A program made the position numbers and the translations under genes. A model generated the notes under the pieces. It did not search any database. It was not told where the DNA came from and was given only the letters and a program-made list of their open reading frames with translations. Positions 1 through 12,800 of a DNA stretch of 64,000 nt are shown here, in pieces (position 1 is the stretch's first letter; every line of letters begins with the position of its first letter). Source of the stretch: Arthrobotrys musiformis (lineage: Eukaryota > Ascomycota > Orbiliomycetes > Orbiliales > Orbiliaceae); contig JAVHJL010000009.1 of assembly GCA_036971715.1 (NCBI GenBank), positions 1-64,000 of the forward strand, read 5' to 3'.

Positions 1-25
1 TTCCATATAAAAGATAAATTGTATA

Positions 26-3000
26 TTATTATTATTATTATTATTTATCATACACGCATGCAACCTTTCGGTTATGGCGGAATGAAGGAAAAGAAATTAA
101 AATACATGATTTTCGCTCCTCATTAAAAATGAAAACTATATAAAATCATTTTTTATTTTTATTTTTTATTTTTATTTTTATTTTTGTTTTTTGTTTTTTG
201 AGGTTTTTTTTAACCCTTTTTGTCTCTTTCTTCTTTTTTTTATTAAAAGAATAATGTTGTATATCTATTATTCTTGCCCATCTACTTTAATATAATATTA
301 AAATAATATATTTTATTTCTAAAACTTTTTTATTTTTTTAAACTTCTAGATTTCCCTATTTTATGAAATAATTATTTTTAAAACTTTTATTATATTTTCT
401 GTTTATAATATTTATTTTATTTAGGAACGTTTTTAAAAAGATCATATTTTTATTATTAAATAATAAAAAATAATAATTTAATTATTTATTAGCTTTTTTA
501 AGTTTTCTTTTTAATATTTCTTTTTTTTATTATAGATTTTGTATTCTATAATTAAGTGTTTTAATATTTAAAACTTATTTCTACATGTACAGTTTTTATT
601 TAAAATTCCAAAATTTAAAATTTTATATAAATAACTGTTAAAGTACTTATGCTTAGTCTTTAATTAAATTAAAGAAAAAACAAAATTATTATTAAACTTA
701 ATAAATATCTTATTTTTTTTTAACTTTAATCTATTAATATAATTTGGTTTATTTTTTTGTTTTTTGTATTTTTCTTCCCATTCTAATAAGTCCTTTTCTT
801 TAATTTTTTTTTTTAAATAAACAAAGAATTTAAATAAGTTTTTTTTTTTTATTTTTATAGCTTTTTTAACTAAGTAATTTGTTTTTTTATTTTTAATAAC
901 TTTAAAATAATTTGGGACTTATTTTATAAATATATTAATATTTCTAAAATTTAATTTATTTATTATATTCTAAATTTTTAAAATTATTTTTTGATTAGGC
1001 TTTAAATTTAAATTTTGTAATTTTTTTATTACAGCCTAATTATCAATAAAAAAATAAATATTCTTTACTTTTTTATTTTTATAAATTATTTTAAAAAATT
1101 TTTCAAATCTTTTTTTTAAAGTAATTAATTCTATATCATATACCTCTATACCTTTTCCTAAATTAAAATAAATTTTAAAAATAAATTTATTATCTATTTT
1201 TTTATAAATTCTAGTTTTTAAAAAAAAAAAAAATTATGTTTATTATTTTTTTTATTTTTTATTTTTTATTTTTAATATAGAATTATTTGTATAAATAAAT
1301 AAATTTTTTTTAGAATTTAATTTAATTTTTATTTTTATTTTTGTAATTTTTTGCTTTTAAATCCTTAAATACGTTATTTATAAAGAAATTAATTTTATTT
1401 TTAATTTAAAATAAAATAAATTTTATATTTAATTCCTCAATTTTTATATATAAGTTTATTAAAAAATTAAATTTTAATAATATTTTATCCAGTGTAAAGA
1501 TATATTCTTTTTTATCCCCTTTTTTTTTATTTTTATTTTATTTTGAATAAGATCCCAGTCCTGTTTCCTCTCTTCCAAAATTAAATTTTAGTAAGAATAA
1601 CTTTAAAAATCTCTTTTTATTAAATAATTTTTATTAAAAAAAATCTTAAAGCATATTTTTTTTATATCCCATTTAGTTTTATTTTTAATAGTAAAATAAA
1701 AACCTCAATTTCTAATATATTTATTAAAATTATTTTAAAACCTTTTATTATTTTTCTTAATATCTTATTTTAAATTAATTTAAATTTTTTTAAAATATTT
1801 TATTATTTTTAGTTTTTTTTTACTATATTTTAAATTTATAGTTAAAAATAGAATAAATGTAGTTTTTATATAATTATATTATTACTTTAATTTTAAATTT
1901 TTTTTTTAAATTAGTAAATATTTTAATAAAATTTAAAATTTTATTTACTACACTTATTTTTATTTTAATATAATGTTTAAAATTTAATCTTATATTAAAA
2001 TATATACCTAACTATTTTATATTATTAATAGATTTTATTATTATACTATTTAATAGCTCAATATTTAATTCCTTAAATTCATTTTTTTTTTAAATTTATT
2101 TTAAAATAAATTAGTTTTAATTTTATATTATCAAAAACTATTGTATTATTTATAGTTTAATTAAAAGCTATTTTTATAATTTCTTCTAATATATATATAT
2201 TTATTTTTATTTTTTTATTAATTATAATTAATGCCAAATTATTTATATAAAATAATTTAATAATAAAAAACATTTTTTATTCTAATAAATTAAATAATAA
2301 TATTAAATATAATAAAAAAAATTTAAAAATATTAAAAAATCTTATAATATTCTAGTTTTAATTAGTTTTAATTTTTTTATTTATTTATTAAAGGCCAGTT
2401 TAATTAATTTTTTAGATATAAAATTATTAATTTATAAAATTAATTTAGGGAACTTCATATTTTCTAAAATATTAATTAATCTTTTCTTTAAAATATTATT
2501 AAAAGCTTTTTTAATATTTAAAAATAAAATAGAGGTTTTTAATTTTTTTAAATTAATTATTTCTATATTATAAATTAATAATAAAGTTATATTAATTATA
2601 GATTTTTTTTTTTTGTTTTTAATTTGTTCTAGATTTAGAATTTTTTAGTTTTTAATAAAAAGGCTATTTTTTTTATTATTATTTTCTCTAATATTTTTTT
2701 TTAAATAATTTAAAAAATTAATAATTCTGTAAGTTTTTAAAATATTATAATCAAATTTATTTAATTTAGGTAAAATTACCCTAATTACTTTTTTGAAGTA
2801 TATTAAATAATATTTATAATTTAATAATTATTTAAATAAATTATTAAATCTTTTTAGTATAATTTCATAAGTTTTTTTTAAATATAGAAAATTAATTTTA
2901 TTTAGTTTTAATATTTTTTTAAAATTAAATAAAAAAATACCTTTTTTGATTTTACTATTTCTTATTTTTTTTTATGTAATTAACTTTTTATTAATTATTA

Positions 3001-5748
3001 TTTCTACTAATAATAATAGATTTATTATTTTTATATAATTTAATGGTTTTAAAAATAATATTTTTCTGAATATTTTTATCTTATTTTTAAAATTAAGAGT
3101 ATTATTGTTTTTATAAATTAAATTTAGTATTTTTTAGATTTTTCTAAATTTAGAAAAATTAAGTTTTAAAAATATTTCTTTATCTTTTATATTTTCTAAA
3201 AAATTAGTTTAGGATTTTTTTTAGAAGATTTAATTTCTCTAAAATATTTATTTTTTTTAATTTTAAATAATTTTTAATTTTATTAGATTCTATTTAATTT
3301 CTATATTTTTTTTTATTACAATATTTCTTTTCTTATTTTTTTAAATTTTTTATTTTACTAAATTTTTAATTTTAGTATTATTTTTAAAATTAGTATAAAT
3401 CTTTCTACTACTAAAATTATATTTTTTTTTAAAAAAAATATTATAACTTCCAAATTATTTTCTAGATCTTCTCTTTTTTATAAAATAAAAAAAAACAATT
3501 TTTCTATAAATTATTTTTATCTAGATTTTTATTTAGATTTAATAATTCTTTTTTAAAGTTTTCCTAATTAGTTTTATTTTAATTAAATTTATTAATTAAT
3601 AAAAGATTATTTATTAAATCATTTTCTTTTAGTTTTATTTTAATTAAGATTACTTTATAATCTGATTCTATATTAATTTTTTTATTTATTTTCTAATTTA
3701 TAATTAATTCTTTTAAATTAATAATTACAAAAGATAAATCAATAATAAAAAATTTAGATTATTTTTTTTAACATTATAATAAATTAATATACTATTTTTA
3801 TTTATTAATTATAGATTTTTATTTTTCATTAATTTTATTATTTTTCCTGCTTTTAAATTAAATTTAATTTCAAGGTTTCATAAAAAGTAATGAATATTAA
3901 AATTTCTGATTAATAATATTTTTTTAATACAGTAATCTTTGATTTTATTAAAGAGTTGATTTTTATATATTTACCATTTTCCATATTTTATTATTTTTTG
4001 TTATAAATATTAATAAATCTGATTTCTTTAAATTTATTTGATTTAAAATTAATTATTTAACAATCCTTATCTTTAATTAAATCTTTTTAATTTATAATCT
4101 CATAAAGTAAATTCTTTTTTATAAAAATAGTTATCCTATTTTGGTTTTTATTAATTTCATTGGTTTTTGGGTTTAAAAAAATTAATTTAAATCCTAAATA
4201 TATAATTATAGTATTTTTTTTTGAAAACCACAATTTTTATAAGAAAATTAAATCCATATTGTTATAAATTAATGCAGAGTTTAAAATTGATTGTATTATA
4301 TTTGTAGATTTTTTATAATTATATTATATTATTTTTAAAATATCTCTATTTATTTAAAGTAATATTTTATTTTTTGTTTTTAAAATATAAAAAAATTTTT
4401 TACTCCATATTCTTTTTTATAATTAATGTATTTATATTTTATATAATTATAGGATTTTTTATTTTCCTAATATATATTATATAAATAATTAATTATTTTA
4501 TATTTTTTAGTATAAATTTTGCAAACTAATTTATTTCTGCAATTTAATGTATAATAATTAGTTTTTTTGATAATTTGTATATCTATTATTTCCAAAAAAT
4601 TTAATATATTTTTCTATTTTAAATTTTTTATTTTTTAGAAAAATATATTTTTTGTTTTGTGTTTTTATTGTTTTTATTTTTGTTTTTGTGGTAATTACTA
4701 TAGAAGAGAATTTCTTTTTTTCTAATTTTTTTTTCTTAATCAATTATTTCGGATTTTTAATTAATTTGATTGTGTTGTTTGTTTTTATTTTTTTTTTTAA
4801 GATCTTCCATTTTTTAATCTCTAGAAATTTTGTGTACAATTAAGAATCTTTAGTTTTCTATTTTAAAAGGTTTTTATATATATTTATTTATTTTAATAAA
4901 TTCTTGATAAATTTCTTTTTTATATTTTAGAATATCTTCTTTTTTAGTGTTTTTATAGATAATCAAAATTAGATTTCTTTTTGAATTTAGAAAAATCCTA
5001 AAAATAATTAATTCTAGATTGTTAGGTTTTTCTTTAAGAATTTTATTTATTTTTTTTCTAAAGATATTTGGTTTTTGGGTGGAAAATTCTATAATATTTC
5101 TAAAAATAATTAATTTTCGTTAATTAATTAATATTTTTGAATTTTATAAATTTTATAGATTTTGTGTTTTATACGTTTTTTTGGTGTTTTTGAATTATTT
5201 CCTGTTTTTTTAATGTTTTTAATATTTTTTGGGTAATTTGGGTGTGTGTCTTTTTTGTGTTGTTTTTTTTTAATTTTCTTATTTCTTGTTTTAGGTTTTT
5301 TATTTTCTGTATTTTTTCTTTTAGAAGGTTATTCAACTTTTTAATTTTTAGAAATAGATTTTTTTTATTTTTTTTTTTTTTTTTTGAATTAATTATATTT
5401 ATTGATACCTATCTTTTTTGTTTTTTTTTATAATAAATAGGTTTAAAATTTTGTGTCGCTAATACTAGTTTATTTAAAAATAAACTAGTTAGTATGTTTT
5501 TTATTTTTAAAACTAACTTTTAAAAGGTTTAGTTTAAATTAAGCGAGAAACTTTTTTTTTATATAGTAGATGATTATAAATATTGTTATATTTTTATATC
5601 ATAATTATTTTCTATCAATCTTTATATATTTTTTTACTTTATAATATTTTTGATCAATTTTTTTTTGCTCTTTTGATTGGCGTACTTTTATTTGGTTTTG
5701 GATATTCTGTTCAAAAGTTATGGGTCGGTATTTTCGAAGTTCGTTTTC
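26..5748 (-). mobile_element. Full-length RIP-degraded LINE copy A
   Basis: This is a near full-length copy of the LINE that is intact at 9505-15250, in the same orientation. The 3' end, with its (TAA)n tail, lies at about 26-110 and the 5' end, ending in the GAACTTCG-containing block, at about 5700-5748. Order and spacing match the intact copy throughout, but almost every C/G has become T/A, so no long frame remains. Short open pieces at 4558-4743 are decayed ORF1. The last 85 bp (the 3' hairpin region) are almost unchanged while the interior is ruined. No clear target duplication is visible. Confidence 0.9.
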
Positions 5749-6269
5749 CAAATATTATAATAATATATATATAAATAAAAAAATTTTTTTTTTATATATA
5801 CAAATAGTTATTTGTAGGTTTTTTTTAAAAAATTTTTTTTATTAATTAAATAATATATATATTAAATAAACTAGTAGAGAATTTTAAATTATTATATTAT
5901 AGTAATACTAGTGATATTAATAATTCTAATAATTCCAATAATAGTAATGTTGGTAACACTGGTGATATTAATAGTACTAGTGGTATTAATAATGATAGAA
6001 ATTAGTGTTAGTATATAATACAGTGTTAAATTTTGGTAAACAATATATTTTATAAAAATATAAAATTTTAAGATTTAAAAATTAATATTAATTTAAATAA
6101 TATATAAAAATCTTTGAAAGTGTATAATTTTATTTTCTTTGATAAATTGTAGAATGTATTAAATTTTTATATTATTTAAAGAAAAGAAGAAATTGTAGTA
6201 ATTTTTTGAAAGTGAAAATTTGGTGGTCCTTTTTCTAGTCTGGTCCTCTTCCCGATGTTATATAGTAAA
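5749..6269. other. AT-rich spacer with a decayed AAT/GGT-type short repeat
   Basis: There is no gene here. At about 5895-6005 a diverged triplet-based repeat (units like AATAGTAGT, GGTGATATT, AATAATTCT) would read as Asn/Ser/Gly/Thr-rich peptide in one frame, but no start or gene context supports coding. At about 6228-6265 a less AT-rich island (TGGTCCT repeated, CTTCCCGATG) is probably the unmutated edge of another repeat. Confidence 0.5.
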
Positions 6270-6771
6270 AATTTTAATTATTTTTTTAAACCTAAAAAAT
6301 AATAAAAATTAAAATAAAATAATTATTTTTATAAAAAAAAAAATTATATTTTACAAAATTATAAATTAAAAAAATTTAATTAAAAATAAAAATTATTAAA
6401 TTATTAATTTTAAATAAAATAAATTAAAAAAATCAAATTTATTAATATTTATAATAAAAAATAATAAACTATAAAAAATAATAAATATATAATAAATTTA
6501 TTTTTTAATAAAATTAAAAATTATTATATTAAAAAATATTATTAATTAAAAAATTTAATACTTATCATTTTTTATAAATTTTTAAAATTAAATTTAATTT
6601 AAAAAAATACTAAAATTGATAAAAATTTATAATTAATAAATAAAAATAATATATTAACATATTATAATCCTAAAAAAAATAATAAATTTAGATTTTTAAT
6701 TATTAATTTATTTTTTATAATTATTAATTTAAAAAATTAATTATAAATTAAAAAATAAATGAAAAAATTAA
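6270..6771 (+). mobile_element. LINE fragment (ORF2 endonuclease part), RIP-degraded
   Basis: The sequence aligns by eye with 24140-24650 of LINE copy F, the start of ORF2 encoding the endonuclease domain, on the plus strand. It is more AT-rich than copy F. It is cut at its right edge by the (TAA)n tail of copy B, so B inserted into it. Confidence 0.7.
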
Positions 6772-7595
6772 TTATTATTATTATTATTATTTATCATACG
6801 CATGCAACCTTTCGGTTATGGCGGAATAAAGGAAAAATTAAAATACATGATTTTTCGCACCTCATAAAATAAAAACTATACTAAAATCATTTTTATTTCT
6901 ATTTTTTATTTTTTATTTTTGTTTTTATTTTTTTAAAATTCCTTCTAACCTTTTTTTTTTGTTCTTTTTTTTTATTAAAAGAATAATATTATATATCTAT
7001 TATTCTTACCCATTTATTTTGATATAATATTAAGATAATATATTTTATTTCTAAAATTTTTTTATTTTTGTATTTTTTTATTTCTTTATCCTATACAATT
7101 TTTATTTTTAAATTTTTTATTATATTTTTTTTTATACTATTTATCTTATTTAAAAATTTTTTTAACAAATTATATTTTTATTATTAAATAATAAAAAATA
7201 ATAATTTAATTATTTATTAGTATTTTTAAGTTTCTTTTTTAAAACCTTTTTTTCTTTATTATAGAATTTATACTTTATAATTAAATATTTTAATATTTAA
7301 AACTTATTTTTATATATACAGTTTTTATTTAAAATTCTAAAATTTAAAATATTATATAAATATTAAAATACTTATACTCAATTTTTAACTAAATTAAAAA
7401 AGAAATAAAATTATTACTAAATTTAATAAATATCTTATTTCTTTTTAACTTTAATCTATTAATATAATTTAATCTATTTTTTTGTTTTTTATATTTTTTT
7501 TTATTCTAATAAATCCTGTTCTTTAACTTTCCACTTTAAATAAACAAAGAACTTAAATAAAAATTTTATTTTTATTTTTATAACTTTTTTAACTA
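6772..7595 (-). mobile_element. LINE copy B, 3' part (interrupted)
   Basis: This is the 3' terminal 0.8 kb of a RIP-degraded LINE on the minus strand. It carries the same terminal block (GCATGCAACCTTTCGG) next to a (TTA)n tract. It is interrupted at 7581-7595 by the compound C+D insertion and resumes at 15251, where the 15-bp sequence TAACTTTTTTAACTA is repeated exactly as a target-site duplication. Confidence 0.85.
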
Positions 7596-9504
7596 TTATT
7601 ATTATTATTTATCATACACGCATGCAACCTTTCGGTTATGGCGGAATGAAGGAAAAGAAATTAAAATACATGATTTTCGCTCCTCATTAAAAATGAAAAC
7701 TATCTAAAATCATTTTTTATTTTTGTTTTTTGTTTTTTGTTTTTTGTTTTTTGTTTTTATTTTTATTTTTGTTTTTTGTTTTTTGAGGTTCCTTCTAACT
7801 CTTTTTATCTCTTTCTCCTTTTTTCCCATTAAAAGAATAATATCATATATCTATTATTCTTACCTATCTACTTTGATATAATATTAAAATGATATATCTT
7901 ATTTCCGGAACTTTTTCATTTTTTCAAATTTCTAGATTTCCCTATTTTGTGAAATAATCATTTTTAGGATTTTTATTGTATTTTTTTTTTACAATATTTG
8001 TTTTATTTAGGAACTTTTCCAAAAAGATCATATCTTTATTATTAAATAATAAAAAGTAATAATCTAATTATTTATTAGCTTTTTTGAGTTTCCTTTTTAA
8101 TACTTCTTTTTTTTTATTATAGATTTTACATTTTATAATTAAATATTTTAGTATTTGAGGCTTATTTCTGTATATACAGTTTTTATTTAAAATTCCAGAA
8201 TTTGGAATTTTATATAAATAACTGTTAAAGTACCCATATTCAATCTTTAATTGCATTAAAGAAGAAATAAAATTATTATTAAACTTAATAAATATTTTAT
8301 TTCTTTTTAATTTTAGTTTATTAATATAATTTGGCTTGTTTTTTTGTTTTTTGTATTTTTTTTTTTATTTTAGTAAGTTTTTTTTTTTAATTTTTCTTTT
8401 TAAATAAACAAAGGACTTGAATAAGTTTTTCTTTTTTATTTTTGTAGCTTTTTTGGCTAAATAATCTACTTTTTTATTTCTAATAACTTCAAAATAACCT
8501 AGAACTTATTCTATAAATATATTAATATTTTTAGAATTTAATTTATTTGTTATATTTTAAATTTCTAAAATTATCTTTTAATTAAATTTTAAATTTAAAT
8601 TTTATAACTTTTTTATTACAACCTAGTTATTAGTAAAGAAATAAATATTTTTTATTTCTTTATTTTTATTAATTATTTTAAAGGATTTTTTGAATTCTTT
8701 CCTTAAAACAATTAATTTTGTATCATATACCTCCATACTTTTTCCCAAACTAAAATAAATTTCGAAAATAAATTTATTATCTATTTTTCTATAAATTCCA
8801 GTTTTTAAGGATTTTTTTTTTTTATTTTTATTATTCTTTTTTTTATTATTTTTATTTTCTATTTCCAACATAGAACCATCTATATAAATAAATAAGTTTT
8901 TCCTAGAATTTAATTCAATTTCTTTTTTATTTTTATAGTTTTCTACTTCTAAATCTTTAAATATGTTATTTATAAAGAAATTAATTTTATTTTTAATCTA
9001 AGGTAGATTGAATTTTATATTTAATTTCTCAATTTTTATATATGGGTTTATCAAGAAATTAATTTTTAATAATATTCTATTTAGTATAAAAGTATATTCT
9101 TTTTTGTTTTCTTCCTTTTTATTTTTATTCTATTTTAAATAAGATTCTAGTCCTATTTTTTCTCTTCCAAAATTAAATTTTGGTGGGAATAACTCTAGAG
9201 ATTTCTTTTTTATTGGATGATTTTTATTAAAAAAAAGAAATCTTAAGACATACCTTCTTTGTATTTTATTTAGTCTTATTTCTAGTGGTAAAATAGAGGC
9301 CTTAACTTTTAATATATTTATTGGAGTTGTTTTGAAGTTTTTTATTATTTTTCTCAACATCTTATTTTAAATTAATTTAAATTCTTTCAAAATATTTTGT
9401 TGTTTTTGGTTTTTTTACTATATTTCAGACTTATAGTTGGAAATAGAATAAACACAGTTTTTATATAATTGTATTATTGCTTTAGTTTTAAGTTTTTTTT
9501 CTAA
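7596..9504 (-). mobile_element. LINE copy C, 3' 1.9-kb segment, RIP-degraded
   Basis: This is the 3' end of a LINE, from within ORF2 (C-terminal to the RT core) through the (TAA)n tail at 7596. Relative to the intact copy it carries many C-to-T and G-to-A changes. Decayed RNase H and C-terminal pieces remain at 8068-8256, 8623-8871 and 9130-9360. The 5' edge (about 9504) abuts directly on the tail of intact copy D. The left side carries the target duplication whose partner lies beyond D's 5' end, so C and D share one duplication. Confidence 0.85.
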
Positions 9505-9814
9505 TTATTATTATTATTATTTATCATACACGCATGCAACCTTTCGGTTATGGCGGAATGAAGGAAAAGAAATTAAAATACATGATTTTCGCTCCTCATT
9601 AAAAATGAAAACTACATAAAATCATTTTTTATTTTTGTTTTTTGTTTTTATTTTTATTTTTGTTTTTTGTTTTTTGAGGTTCCTTCTAACCCTTTTTGTC
9701 TCTTTCTTCTTTTTTCCCATTAAAAGAACAATGTCGTATATCTGTTGTTCTTACCCATCCACTTTGATGTAATATTAAAATGATATATCTCATTTCCGGA
9801 ACCTTTTCATTTTT

Positions 9815-12800
9815 TCAAACTTCCAGATTTCCCCATCCTGTGAAATAATCATTTTTAGGATTTTTATTGCATTTTCTTTTTGCAATATTTGTTTTATTTA
9901 GGAACTCTTCCAAAAAGATCATACCTTCATTATTAAATAATAAAAAGTAATAATCTAATTGTTTATTAGCTTTTTTGAGTTTCCTTTTTAATACCTCTCT
10001 CTCTTCATTATAGATTTTGCATTCCATAATTAAGTGTTTTGGTGTTTGAGGCTTATTTCTGCATGTACAGTTTTTATTTAAAATTCCAGAATTTGGAATT
10101 TTATATAAATAACTGTTAAAGTACCCATGCCCAGTCCTCAGTTGAGTTAAAGAAGAAACAAAATTATTACTAAACTTAGTAAATATCTTATTTCTTTTTA
10201 ACTTTGGCCTATTAATATAATTTGGCCTGTTTTTTTGTTTTTTGTATTTTTCTTCCCATTCTAGTAAGTCCTTTTCTTTAATTTTTCTTTTTAAATAGGC
10301 GAAGGACTTGAATAGGCTTTTCTTTTTTATTTTTGCAGCTTCCTTGGCTAAGTAATCTGCCTTTTCATTTCCAACAACTTCAGAGTGACCTGGGACCCAT
10401 TCTATAAATATGTTAATATTTCTAGAATTTAATTCATTTGCCATATCCCAAATTTCTGAAGTTGTCTCCTGACCAGGCCCTAAATTTAGGTTTTGTAACC
10501 TTTTTATTGCAGCCTGGTTGTCGGTGAAGAAATAAATATTCTTCACCTCTTTATTTTTATTAATTACTTCAAAGGATTTTTCGAACCCTTTCCTTAAAGC
10601 AATTAATTCTGCATCATATACCTCCATACTTTTTCCCAAACTAAAATAAATTTCGAAAATAGATTTATTATCTATTTCTCCATAAATTCCAGCCCCCAAG
10701 GATTTTTCTTTTTTATTTTTATTATTCTTTTTTTTATTATTTTTATTTTCTATTTCCAGCATAGAACCGTCTGTATAAATAAGTAAGTTTTCCCTAGAAT
10801 TTAGTTCAACTTCTTTTTTATTTTTGTGGTTTTCTGCTTCTAAGTCCTTGGGTACGTTATTTATGAGGAAATTAATTTTATTTTCAATCCAAGGTGGATT
10901 GAATTTTATATTTAATTCCTCAATTTTTGTATATGGGTTTATCAAGAAATTAATTCTTGATAGTATTCTGTCCAGTGTGGAGGCATATTCTTTTTTGTCC
11001 CCTTCTTTTTTATTTTCATTCCATTTTAAATAAGGTCCCAGTCCTGTTTCCTCTCTTCCAAAATTAAATTCTGGTGGGAATGACTCTGGAGATCTCTTTT
11101 TTATTGGATGATTTTTATTAAGAAAAAGGGATCTTAGGGCATACCTTCTTTGTATCCCATTTAGTCTTATTTCTGGTGGTAAAATAGAGGCCTCAACTTC
11201 CAATATATTTATTGGAGTTGTTTTGAAGCCTCCTGTTATTTTTCTCAACATCTTATTTTGAATTAATTTAAATTCTTTCAAAACATTTTGTTGTTTTTGG
11301 TTTTTCCACCATATTTCAGACCCATAGTCGGAAATAGAACAAACGCAGCTTTTATACAATTGTATTATCGCTTTAGTTTTAAGTCCTTTTTCTGAATTAG
11401 CAAGTGCCTTGATAAAATTTAAAATTTTATTTGCTGCACTTGTTTTTATTTTAATGTGGTGTTTAAAATTCAATTTCATATCGAAATATATACCTAACCA
11501 CCTTATATTGTTGGTAGGTTTTATTATTGTACCATTTGGTAGCTCAATATTTAATTCCCCAAATTCATTTTTCTTTTTTAAATTTGTTTTAAAATGAATT
11601 AGCTCTGATTTTATGTCATCAAAAGCTACTGCATTATCTGCAGCCCAATTAAAGGCTATTTTTGCAGTTTCTTCTAATTCATATATATTTGTTTCTATTT
11701 TTTTATTAGTTGCAATTAACGCCAAATCATCTATATAAGATGGTTTAATGATAGAAGGCGTTTTTTGTTCTAATAAATTAAATAGTGGTGTTAAATATAA
11801 TAGAAAAAGAATTGGGGATATTGGGGAACCTTGTGGTATTCCAGTTTCAACTGGTTTTAATTTTTCTACTTGTCCATCGAAGGCCAGTTTAATTAATCTT
11901 TTGGACATAAAATTATTAATCCACGAAATTAATCGTTTGGGGAACTTCATGTCTTCTAAGGTATTAATTAATCTTTCCTTTGAAACATTATCAAAAGCCC
12001 CTTTAACGTCTAGGAATAAAACAGAGGTTTTTAACTTTTCTGAATTAGCCATTTCTATATCATGAACTAATGACAAAGCTGCATCAATTGCAGATCTTTG
12101 TTTTCTGCCTCCAATTTGTTCTGGATTTAGAATTTTATTAGTTTCTGATAAGAAGGCTATTCTTCTTGCTATTATTTTCTCTGATATTTTTCCTAAACAA
12201 TTTAGGAGACTAATAATTCTGTAAGCTTTTGGAATATTATAATCCGGTTTATTTGGTTTAGGTAAAATTGCCCCAATTGCTTCTCTGAAGCATATTGGAT
12301 GGTACCCATAATTTAATAATTGTTTGAATAAATCATTAAATCTTCCCGGTATAATTTCGTAAGCCCTTTTTAGACATAGAAAATTAATTCCATCTGGTCC
12401 TGGTGCTTTTTTGGAATTGGATGAGAAGATAGCTTCTTTGATTTCACTATCTCTTATCTTTTTCCATTCCATTAACTTTTTGTTAATTGTTATTTCCACT
12501 GGTAACAGTGGATTTGTTGTTTTTGTATAATTTGGTGGTTTTGGAAATAACGCCTTTCTTAATATTTTTGCCTTATCTTCAAAATTAAGGGCATTCCTGT
12601 CCTCATAAATTAGATTTGGCATTTTTTGGATTTTTCTAGGTTTAGAAAAATTAAGCGCTAGGAATATTTCTTTGTCTTTTGCATTTTCTAGAAAATTAGT
12701 CCAGGATTTCTCCTTAGAGGATCTAATTTCTCTAAAATGTTTATTCCTTTTGATTTTAAATAGTTCCCAATTTTGTTGGGTCCTATTTAATTTCCATGTC

